This document shows, in pieces, positions 22,908 through 32,833 of a stretch of 64,000 nucleotides of DNA; the first letter of the stretch is position 1, and each line of letters begins with the position of its first letter. The position numbers were made by a program, and so were the translations under genes. The notes under the pieces were generated by a model. It saw only the letters and a program-made list of their open reading frames with translations, was not told the origin of the DNA and ran no database searches. Origin of the DNA: Tubiluchus corallicola (taxonomy: Eukaryota; Priapulida; Priapulimorpha; Priapulimorphida; Tubiluchidae); NCBI GenBank assembly GCA_030141605.1, contig JAQGDQ010000009.1, positions 837,001-901,000 of the forward strand, in the 5' to 3' direction.

Positions 22908-25900
22908 ATGGCTGAGGATGCTGGAGCAAAATTTATTGTGTTATTATGTATTGTATTTTGCCATTGCTTCAGAATTCTAACACCTTTTCTTTCCAAATTG
23001 GTTAGTTAAAGCTGGAAATGTAAAATATAATTGTATCGCTTAATCAAAATGTAATCCAGATTAGTTTGGTGACCACCTCCTGAAAGTAATTTTCCCTAAC
23101 ACCTTCGGGAAAATCAGTTGGAGTGGGAGGGTGAGTCTGGAAGTGAATAGTTCCGAATTCTCACTGGGTCCCGAGCAATGTCAGCAAGCAATAGCAAGTA
23201 AAACAAAATTAATATTAGCTAGTGCAGAAAAATTACAACTTACGGGATGTTAGTGCTTGAACAAATAATGGAAGCGAGATTAAATATGATAGGAGTGAAA
23301 TCAAACTATAAAGATGAGTATGTTAATAACCTGTAATGTCCATTATGTAGTATAGAGCAAGATACAATGGAGCGTTTGTTTGAATGTGTAACAAGCAGGG
23401 ATGTCCTGTAAATAGTGAAGTATTGAAACAAGCAAGCCACTACGTTAAAACAGCAATGGAATATTGAAAAGATATGGGAGTAGAATGTTTAGAAGATGGA
23501 AAAGAATAGCAAGTGAATCTGAAATGCAAGCCGAAACAGGAAAAGGAAAGAAATCAGTGAAGTGTAACCTCGCAAGCACATTTTTGCAGGCTCACTCGAT
23601 TGCAACCAAAGAGGGTGCTGAGTAAGCAACAGTGGGTCGGCATTGTGAGACAGCCAGCCAGTGACTTTTAAAATTTTCCATGTTTTGTAGTCTAAAAATC
23701 AAGCAAAAATGAACAATTATTATCGAAATTAGACTTTTCTGTTTTGGTGCTTAATCTACAATAAAAGTAAATGGCTGTGCAGTATTGCAATCTAGTGATG
23801 AAACACATTAATTTAGAAGTTTAATACCACCTAATAAACAAAAAATTTATACTTGAGATTATATTATGAGATTTCAGTGGCAGCTGCCATTGATTTTTTT
23901 TCTGTTTTTAGAATGTATAACTGCAATATGTATTTTATCCAGTGTATGCAATCAAAGTCATTCTGAACCTTCAACGCAAGTTTGCTAAAGTTTATGAAAC
24001 TTGATATATAGTTGCTATGCATGCTAAAGGATACTGCATATTGCCAAAGAAACCAAACACGTTTAACAACAAATGAAATTTACATTTCAGCAGCAATTTG
24101 ATGCAAATCACGTTGTGTTTATTCTCCAAAATATCCCAATAACTATATGTCGGGCAGGGAGTGTGTCCCTTTGATTAGAATGGACTGCCTTCCCCCCGGT
24201 TAATGTCTTATATCAAGGGTTTACCGTATTCATGAGTTCCTTTTTAAAAAAAACAGAACTGTTTGCCTATGGAATGGTTTGCTGTGCCACATTGTAAAGT
24301 GATTACTAGGGATGAGTATCAAACGTTTGAGTTCATGTCGTGTTCAAATTAAACGAGTTTTTAGTCCTAATTCGTTTCGAACCTAAAATTATAAATTAGA
24401 ATAATTCAGCACTTCAACTACATACGTTCTTTATCATTAAAATGTTTGAAACATCATGCAATCAGAGCAAAGTAGCAATGTTTTCTGTGCACGATTTTTA
24501 AACAAATTATGAATGTTTTTACTGCAGTAAAAAGTCAAGTAATGCATGACCTTTGTGAGACCGCTTTTTATTAGTGATTCAAAAATCTTTAAAGCTGAAA
24601 GTAAATTCGATTCAAAATTCACATTCGAGGCAAAAGTCACAAATTCGACTTTATTTGAATTCACTTTCTAGTAAGAATGCTCACCTGTATTGATTACTGT
24701 TTTGCAATCCAGGTCTTTTATGTCTTTGTTGGAATTGTTTTAGTTGGTAAACTTGATCTGCCCTGATGATGGTCGCAGTGCATCCTTGTGGAAAGAGGTA
24801 CAAGAATTGAAAAAGGAGCAACAAACTGTAAGAATGGTTGATGAATTTGCCAGATATGCTCGATTAGACAGAAAAATATTCAAATGCGAAGATGAAATAA
24901 AGAAAAATAGTAAGTTTTTTCTTGCAAACAGAGCCGGATAATCCTATATGCTAGTATAGGCTGCAGCTTAGAGCCCTTTAAGCTTTGGTAAGATTTTGTA
25001 AAAATCTGTTTTTTCACTATGATTGTGTTGAAATATGTGTTATTTGGTGGCGCTGTCGGTGGGAATGAGTTAGAGGGTGGCTCCGTTTGAAGGGAACCCA
25101 TAATTTCATTAACCTAGGGGCCCCAAAAGGTCATAATCCAAATAGAATGATAAAGTCTTGGTAACTAAAAGACATTATAATGTATTTACCTGAACTTGTC
25201 AGTGAAATATGCTTTCAAGCTTAAATTGACAGATACTGACAAGAATAAATTTAAGAATTTAGTTTTATGGTATTTAAATAATCCAGATGTTAAAATTTGT
25301 TAAGTTGGACAGAAATGGTTGCAGATTTGATGGGTATGTTCATTTTTTTGTCACAGCTAGATATAATAAATAATAAAGAAATGCAGCAGTAGTGTGTGTA
25401 TTAAAAATAAATCTCACTACGCAGTGAGAGCAAAAAATCCGAGGATGCCAAGAAACGTGAATGGTTGTCAAGCATTTGTTGCTTTAATGATTAAATACAT
25501 TGAGTACATATATCAGATGGCACAGAAAAGATGTGCCGACGTTTAGATTACATAGATATTGCCGGGAACAATATCAGCTAATCATCAATTGAAAAACAGC
25601 CATGTCGACATGTTTAAAGCACTCAGTAGACCAGTTTACATCAGTGTCTTCACCATAGAAAATAGAGTATTAATAAAGATTTACTGTCGATAAAAAAATT
25701 GGACTTAATGCATTGAACTATGGTAAGTATCTGAAATTTCCACAGAAAGTATATGACGGCTGCACAAAGCCATTTGACTTTGATATAGATGAACTAAAGG
25801 CAAAAATTGTTGAGCGCTAGGACCAAATGCTCCTTAAAGAAATAAGAAACTGTGTCAGCTGTTAGAAGAAACGCATTTTTCTAGTTTAAAATGAAAATGG

Positions 25901-28214
25901 CAGACACATCTAGAGCACTTGCTGTAAATTTTAATAAGAATGATACACAAAATTTATTTTTCTGACTTGTTTTAAAACTTCTGTACCTTTGGAAAAATAT
26001 AAAAGAATAACCTCAAATTTTTGGTGTTTATACGTATCTGTAATGTCAGTGTAGTAATTTTCAGGTTATTCTGCTTTTTTTTCTTATAATTATTAATTAT
26101 AATTAATACTTATAATTAATAACTTATTAAAATTTCGGCACATTTATTTTGTGCCACCTGATATATGACTTGTAATGGTTTCTTTGTTGCCATTAGTAAT
26201 AATTGTAGAACAGTTTGTTGATTGACACGTGCTATACATTATTAGCTATATTAGTGTTTAGAGCAACTTATCAGTGTGTTTAGAGTGTGGTTTTTTGTGT
26301 GTTTAGAGCAAATTCGAGCTACGCGAGTGATGCCAGTCAAACTAATGTTAAATGTGATATTCTTTGTGATACCGGTGAGTAAATGAACTACTAATTAAAA
26401 TGATATAGTCTATGTTCTGCTAATTACAAAATAAAGTTGTTAACGTGATATCCTACTAATATATTAATATAATAACGTGATATTTCTCCTACTAATAATA
26501 TGTTATTTGCTAACATAGGTTGCCAAACAATAAAGTTTTAGAAGGTACTTACAAGAGAAATAGTTTCAAGAGCTCAGCATGGTTTTATTTAGATGAAAAA
26601 AAGTCAGTTAATAGAAACTGGCTTTTTCGTGTAATAGTCACGTTATGACCATGTTTGCTTGCATGCGAAGTGAAATAGTGCCATTCGTAAATTTATGATT
26701 TGCCAGGTGTTATGAACACTGCTTCAGATTATACATATCATGAGAGGTTGCATACACATCCCAATGTAGCTAACTCACTTCTGCTAGGTCAAGGTCTAAT
26801 ATTTGTATGACATTGGTACAGCCACACATTAATTAGGCTTTGCTGTTTAGTGCTGCATTCTGATATTTTGGCATCAAACTATTAAAATTAAGCATAGGCA
26901 TGCAGTAGGTAGAGACAGCCTGGAGAATGGAGAGAGTCGTATATCATAAATGAATGACAACACTCCAGACTAATACAGTAGTCATTGGTTAATAAAATCA
27001 CCTGGGACCAGCAATAAGTGGTCTTAATGAATCATGGTTTTGTTATGCGTTGACCTGTTGCAAGTGCCTGTATTTGGCAAAGTACCCTAATTAATACATG
27101 ATAATTAAATACCCTGCAGACAGTATCAAACATACATCAGTGATTCAAGGTCATTCAGCAGACTAAAATGTACATTTATTTTATAGTGGCTGTACACTTA
27201 GAGTGGTCATGACAAAACTTTAACTTTCAGTGTAATTTTACTAAGAAGAGGTGAAACTAGTAAATGGGACTTAAATTTCAAATGCTTGTCTTAAAACTAT
27301 GCAAACTACAAAAAATATGTTTTATTTTTTCACTTTGCTACTGCTTTTGTCATCTATTACTGGAAATATGGTCTTATTACACGGTACACTGCTTATATTA
27401 ACCAAAATTCCTTGTCAATAGCTTCTATTTGAGCAACTCTTGACCATGCCTAAATGGTTCAAAAATACAGCTGCTTTAGTTATCTGTGATTTTATTGAGA
27501 GACAATTACTGCATACTGTTATTACCTTCATTTTCTTCAACAGCCCATTTTTAGACTGTTGTCTTTCAGATGACTTCTTAGTGTAAGCTTTTTTCAAGCT
27601 AAGTGAAAAGTTTTTTCTTGATACATGTATATTTAAGAATTTAACGTGAACTTTTCTTGCAGTCTGTTATAGTGGTGTATGTGCTTTGGCTCTACCGACA
27701 CGTGTCCATGTTTACATTACCTTCGAATTTAGTATGGCCAGTTAGTTATCTGATATCACTGCCTAGTGCAACAGAAGGTACGCATTTATAGTTAGCATAT
27801 TGGGCTCTCATATTTACTAAATTTGCTAGACTTTTGCATGTAGTCTGTTGTCACACTTTTACAAGCTATAGTTAATATGGGTGGGAGTATGAGCTACCAC
27901 CTCACTCAATATCGCCTTTTACATATCTGTAATGCAATTTGAAATTCGTCAGCTACATGTCTTAATTAATTACTACTTTTATTCAGAATGTAAACGTATT
28001 CAGTTTTTCTTTTTTATCTAGAATAACTTGGGCACTTAATTTATGTTTTTTTTTTACGTTACCAGATGGTATTGGTGTTGTTTGCTGGGTGCTGGTTTGC
28101 CACCATGTCATTCTAGTCTTGGGACAACATATGCATTTCGATGACTATCTTCAAGAAAGGGTTCTGCGTTTGTCACGGAGTGAAACACTTCCAACGCCTA
28201 TTCTTGTTAACTAA
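22908..28214 (+). CDS. GET1: GET1/WRB tail-anchored protein insertion receptor, copy 1
   Basis: ER membrane subunit that, with CAMLG/GET2, docks the ATPase GET3 and inserts tail-anchored proteins. Exons: 22908-23000, 24744-24909, 26307-26374, 27663-27777, 28066-28214; 196 residues. Exon 1 is a short N-terminus plus the first membrane helix (FIVLLCIVFCHCFRIL). Exon 2 is the cytosolic coiled coil that binds GET3, with the family hallmark MVDEFARYARLDRK. Exons 3-5 carry two more hydrophobic segments (VKLMLNVIFFVIP-VIVVYVLW and GIGVVCWVLVCHHVILVL). Human WRB is about 174 residues with the same layout. Introns 1-3 are long (1.7, 1.4 and 1.3 kb) and hold a LINE remnant, a hAT MITE and a TIR element. 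AATAAA at 28449-28454 is a plausible poly(A) signal. The next gene, 741 bp downstream, is its paralogue. Confidence 0.9.
23220..23530 (+). pseudogene. LINE reverse-transcriptase C-terminal remnant
   Basis: The plus-strand translation contains LEQIMEARLNMIGVKSNYKD, then a stop, then CPLCSIEQDTMERLFECV. This is the Cys-x-x-Cys…His/Arg-Leu-Phe-x-Cys segment near the C-terminus of many non-LTR retrotransposon proteins. The frame is broken by a stop just before CPLC and degrades afterwards. It lies in intron 1 of GET1 copy 1. Its clade differs from, or is undetermined relative to, the fragment at 15930-16188. Confidence 0.6.
24307..24689. mobile_element. hAT-type MITE, copy 3, inverted
   Basis: Related to 21965-22338 in the opposite orientation. 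Termini are TAGGGATGAG at the left and GCTCACCTGTA at the right. Flanking 8-mers GTGATTAC (24299-24306) and TTGATTAC (24690-24697) match at seven of eight positions, supporting a hAT target duplication. The right edge is 54 bp upstream of exon 2 of GET1 copy 1. No coding capacity. Confidence 0.8.
25507..26167. mobile_element. TIR DNA element of unassigned family
   Basis: The outer 33 bp at each end (25507-25539 and the complement of 26135-26167) form inverted repeats differing at four positions. Both start CATATATCAG and end ATGTGCCGA. The length is about 661 bp and no transposase frame is recognisable. The target duplication is unclear, though TA precedes the left end. It occupies most of intron 2 of GET1 copy 1. 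Confidence 0.75.
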
Positions 28215-28448
28215 AACCATTTTTAGTTGTTATTGTATAATATGTAAATAATTGTAAAAAAGTAAGAAAGTTAGTTGCATCAACTTTTTTTACTGTTTTC
28301 TTCTTATATAGTTTTCATTTAGGTGTCAAAGATTTCTTGCGTAATTGCTTTAATGTTTTCTTACGACTTTTGCTAAAGTTTGTGAAGTCGTTCCTTTATC
28401 TTTTTTACCCGTGTTATGCTGGCCTAAAAATTGTTATAAAGCAGAAAA

Positions 28449-28454
28449 AATAAA
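28449..28454 (+). promoter_or_regulatory. Candidate poly(A) signal, GET1 copy 1
   Basis: Canonical AATAAA about 235 nt after the stop of GET1 copy 1 and before the start of copy 2. Its position fits a short independent 3' UTR, but cleavage is not demonstrated. Confidence 0.45.
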
Positions 28455-28954
28455 CATTAACACTTCTTATAATTCTTAGCATAATTCTGAATAATTTTGT
28501 TAGGCTTATTTGTGTCTTTCTTTTAAGTGCTAATTATAAAGATATTTTCGTTACCAGTGCACTTGATTTGATTTTATGAGCATTTTTATCAGTGTTATGT
28601 ATTAATTTTAGATTTAATTGGTTCCAAACTTCTTCATAAAAATTGCCTAATGGCTTAACTTCGCAGTTGTTCTAGCTACTTTGGAACTTGTGTAGTTGCA
28701 TAATTTCATGTCCGTCTTTTTCTTAGGCCGGTTACCGTGGAAACCTCAAATGTTGAATATTGTTGTTATGACAACTTTACTGTAAAAAATGTCTTGGAAT
28801 GTGTGTGTGTGTATTTGTGAGTAGGAAAGTGTGGTAGGACTATGATGTGGTAAGACTGTTGAGATCAGATGGTTTTTTGCTGTTCTGTTATGTTGGAATT
28901 CTGTTTTTATTCAACAAACAAGGGAAGTCTGGTGAGCTGGACCATTGTTCCGTC

Positions 28955-30886
28955 ATGGTACCCATTTCCATAGTTGTATTTGTGATTGTTCTGATTTGTC
29001 ACTGCTGCCGAGTGTTAGAGTCCTGCTTTAGCGAACTGGTAAGTTTACTTTCTTGTCCTCTTTGGCAATGAATTACCTTCATTTCAGTTTCAGAATCATC
29101 GAAACACGCTCATATGAGTTCACAAAATTTGATTTTTAGTGATTCCAAGTGTTTGTTTAACATTCCCATAGTTTTAACTTCGTTTTAAGAATTACTGTAA
29201 TTGTTGCTAGAATGTGAACTGTTACATGTATTTACTGAATATTTTGCCTTTTTTATAGGCTAACGACACCACGTGTTTTAAACTGAGCAAGAACACAACT
29301 TTGCTCAAAGAGTTAAAAGTGCTAAAAAGTGAACAGCAGCATCTAAGAATGGTTGATGATTTTGCCAAGTATGCTAGACTAGAGCGAAAGATTCTCATGT
29401 GCAAAGATGAATTAAAGAAAAACAGTAAGAGGTTTACCAATTTTCTCATTTGACGAACAAGGAATGTTTTGTTTAGTGACACATATTTATTTTACCGGCG
29501 TTTTTCTAAAAGTGCCACTATTTAAGCTAAATTTACCGTGCTTGTTTTACTTTCTGCCCAGAATCAAGTGCTAATTTGTATTTGCTTGATAATATTGCAG
29601 TTCTTGTCCAGCGAAGATGAAAGTTTGTCTGTTTTGAAAAAATTCAACCTGTAACCGTTAAGTTGGTAGACTACAGTTTTATTTACCATTGAATCCTTAT
29701 TTCACTAAAGGTTCTGCTGTTGAGAAAACAAGTTAGAAGAGAAAGCAAATTTAAGATATTCAATGTTTCACGTTAAACTTGTGTTTCGTCAATGACTTGA
29801 TTGTGTTCATCATTTTATTCTGTGTATCATATTTAGTGAAAATTAAATCCAACACTTTCTTTCTTGATATTTTGTTTTATTTAGTAGCTGATCGTGTTAT
29901 TCGCATGATTCCAATGAAGTTGAAGTTGAATGTGGTATTCCATTTGCTACCTGTGAGTATTCCTTTTATTGGAGATTGTCACTCGCAGAATAATCTGCAT
30001 TCTTGCACACCATACTAGCTTACAATTGTTAGTTGAATAGTAATTTTATTAGCTGGCAATACAAGTACACTATGCATATCTGCTAACATTTGGTTAGGGC
30101 TATTAGTTGTGTTAGACCTTTCACAACATCTCCCGGCAAATAGATATTTATGAAAATAAAATAACGTTATAGTTATATTTTAGGATATTCATTTGAATAC
30201 TTGTACATTTTACTAAATACATCACTTAACTTTATTGTACCTGTATGAGGTTGTCTAACTGTATTGCAGGCTCTTATTGTCGGATTCATTGTTTTGCTAT
30301 ACAGGCAGATTCCAGTGATTGTTTTATCACAAGAAAAGCTATATCCATTGAATTATATCCTGTCTGTGCCTTGTGGAATTCCAGGTTTGCAAAAAATTTA
30401 AATTCTAATTAGTAGAAATAGACAGTGATTTAATAGCTGTGTGACAAAATAAAATTCCTGTTAGCTTGGATTTTTACGAAATGTTAAATACCAGAACTGT
30501 GCATGTTGTAGCATCTGTAAATTGACAATTCTCTCATCAGCGTGTCATGTCTGCCTAATTATTCTCTACACTTTTGCTACTTTTTGATGACGAAGTTATA
30601 CACATGGTTCCGATAATGAATGGACCAAGAATCAGGCTATTTACTTTTGTCTAAGTATATTAACAGATTGATACCCAACACATCTTGCAATATGTTGTTT
30701 CCTACATTCTCTTATTATGTTGCATTTTGCCTGATAGGTGGTATTGGAATCACAGTCTGGTTAATGATTTGTTTTCGCATTACATCCATCTTAGCACATC
30801 ATTCTTCTTTGAACAGCTGTCTTCAGAAAGTGGCTTTCTCTGTATCTAGATGGCATGCTGTGGCAACATCTCTGCACAAAAGCTGA
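28955..30886 (+). CDS. GET1: GET1/WRB tail-anchored protein insertion receptor, copy 2
   Basis: Tandem paralogue of the gene at 22908-28214. Exons: 28955-29038, 29259-29424, 29885-29952, 30270-30384, 30738-30886; 193 residues. Exons 2-5 are 166, 68, 115 and 149 nt, identical in length and phase to copy 1. The first helix is ISIVVFVIVLICHCCRVL. The GET3-binding coiled coil has MVDDFAKYARLERK. Later hydrophobic segments are LNVVFHLLP-LIVGFIVLLYR and GIGITVWLMICFRITSIL. In the 25 residues from MVD(E/D)FA on, 18 are identical to copy 1; the C-terminal tails differ completely (…RWHAVATSLHKS here). Introns are only 0.2-0.5 kb and carry no recognised transposon. The open frame extends upstream to an in-frame ATG at 28847, but 28955 gives the family-like short N-terminus. 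Confidence 0.9.
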
Positions 30887-31012
30887 TAGAGCTGATGCAT
30901 TAAATTACAGCTATATGTTATCATTGCTCAGATCTTTGTCAAACGTTTTTAAAGAAAGTGGATTATTGAAGCTCAGCAGTTAAGAGACTTTTGTATTTTG
31001 TCGAATGTATAA

Positions 31013-31018
31013 AATAAA
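31013..31018 (+). promoter_or_regulatory. Candidate poly(A) signal, GET1 copy 2
   Basis: AATAAA 127 nt after the stop codon of GET1 copy 2, in AT-rich sequence with a following T-rich stretch. Confidence 0.6.
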
Positions 31019-31221
31019 CATTGTTTTCAGAATGTTTCAACTCTTAGCTTTTGGATTTGTATTTTCATTTCACTTGTGAGCATGGATGTGGGAAGAAGGG
31101 GAGCAGATGCCCGAAAAATATAGTAAAGACAAAGTATACTTTTTGTCCCATTTCGAATTTCTTTAGAAGCAGCCAAACTTTTTCAAACTTTACGCAATGT
31201 TTCAAGCAACTTACCGTTAAA

Positions 31222-31293
31222 ATGGCTGTGCCTAACGATCGTCGGGAGTTTAAACTTACAAGTTTTATAGAGCGTTATTGCAAACGCAAGCCG
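31222..31293 (+). CDS. Candidate isolated first exon (24 codons)
   Basis: ATG in good context (TTAAAATGG) starts a basic, hydrophilic peptide MAVPNDRREFKLTSFIERYC… that reaches a strong donor GTATGT after 24 codons in phase 0. Reading on gives a stop after 33 codons. No matching next exon is recognised before the lebercilin gene. The phase would permit joining to SH3BGR exon 2 at 52597, but this is speculation. It may be chance. Confidence 0.2.
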
Positions 31294-32496
31294 GTATGTA
31301 ATAAGACAACATGTAAGTGAATTCAAATTTCAAGACGAACTTTATTAAGTTTTATTTGTAGCTGGGTGTTTTCTTGTGGTTAACAGTAACGTAGTGTTTA
31401 CAAAATAGAAATGTAGAATGCAATAGATTTTAAGTTAACATTCATCTTTTCATTAGACAGATTCAACAGTAACGTTTCAGTCGTAATAATTTATCTATAA
31501 AACCTACAAGAATGATATTCTCCTTAGTAGCATCCTTAGTAGCAATATAAGTAAACCTTAGACTTACATTTATGAAAAGACCATCAATATATGAATAACA
31601 TCACTACATTTTTAGTCTATAATATTTTATTATAAACAACTTATGGCTCCGCCAATATGCTGGAACTATTATGCTTGGAGAGATGAAATTTTGCATTTTC
31701 ATTCGAAAGCAACAACCATAAATGTCGAACTTCAGCATTTTCTTTCTCAAGAGTGTAAGATTAAATATTTAATGACAAAAACAGAAAACAAACACTCCAT
31801 CAATGAATTTTGTAATTATATGCAATTAGTACTTTATATTGCAAACAATAACATTTTTGGATATGCTCACAGCACACATAAATTTTGCACCGAAATTATG
31901 GTGAACACTTCTGTAAAACTTTCTTAAGATGCTATATACATGAAGTAGTGAAGTTTTTTGAATACTAAAATTTTTATGTAACCTCAGAGAGTGATAAAAC
32001 GAATATGGCTAAACTACTAATATTTGTGTGTGAAAAGTTTAAACAATACGATTACCATAAGGCTCGAGCAAAGCTTACGTAGACGCATTAGGCATTATAA
32101 AAGTCATTTCGGCTAAAAAAATGAAAGGTTACAAAATAAATTTTCAGCGTGAAATTTAGAATGCCTTCTATTTCAGCTTGTATCATGTTTTAATGAACAA
32201 TGAATAACTTTTATACTAATGTAGTTTTTTATGAGCCACAAACGAATAATAAATAACGATAACACATAATAAACACATACTTAAATTATGAAACACCTGC
32301 TGTGGTGCAGGCACATCATTCAGTGACTTTGTACAGTGACTATGAAAAAAGCTCATTTGAATATTTACACAGCAAAGCTATCACATCACAGCTATCTTTT
32401 TTAATTATATGCATTATGATATGTTTAAAAGTAATCAACATGTACAGAGTGCACAAATTCAATAGCAGGCTAATAAATGGAGAAGCTCCTACAAAC

Positions 32497-32502
32497 TTTA
32501 TT
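32497..32502 (-). promoter_or_regulatory. Candidate poly(A) signal, LCA5
   Basis: Minus-strand AATAAA about 330 nt after the lebercilin stop. Two closer ATTAAA variants exist near 32697-32692 and 32686-32681, so the site in use is uncertain. Confidence 0.35.
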
Positions 32503-32833
32503 CTTAACATGACATTTTTAGGTAGTCAGACAATACTCAAAAGTTTAATATCTTTTCTGATTTTTAAGTCAGTACTGTTTTTCAGCAATTTTCGTTTGCT
32601 TTCCAAAGGCTAAATAATCAGAAATAGCCTCTAATTAAGAGATCTTGATCTCAGAGCCAGCGTGTACAATTGTTACACAGTGGTTTAATCTGGTTTAATC
32701 TTACAAATTTTTTTTAGTGGCTAGAGGTAGTAAGTGGTCTGGTAGCCAAGAAAAGGTAACCAAAAAAAGAAATAAATTTTACGTTGTGTATTAAATAATT
32801 ATAATAATTTATAGCTTCTGCTATTTACAGGAT

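Larger units (their letters stand above)
30887..32833. other. Convergent intergenic region, GET1 copy 2 / LCA5
   Basis: It contains the 3' ends of two convergent genes. AATAAA at 31013-31018 fits GET1 copy 2. For the minus-strand lebercilin gene, AATAAA lies at 32502-32497. One candidate isolated exon lies at 31222-31293. No other gene is visible; the open frames at 31643-31927 and 32302-32613 show no family resemblance. Confidence 0.55.

Noticed and set aside
28847-28954. Upstream in-frame ATG extending GET1 copy 2 by 36 residues
   Set aside because: The extension would place a second hydrophobic stretch before the first helix, unlike copy 1 and the family; 28955 gives the expected short N-terminus.
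31643-31927. 94-codon plus-strand frame
   Set aside because: No recognisable domain and no splice partner; composition resembles translated AT-rich DNA.
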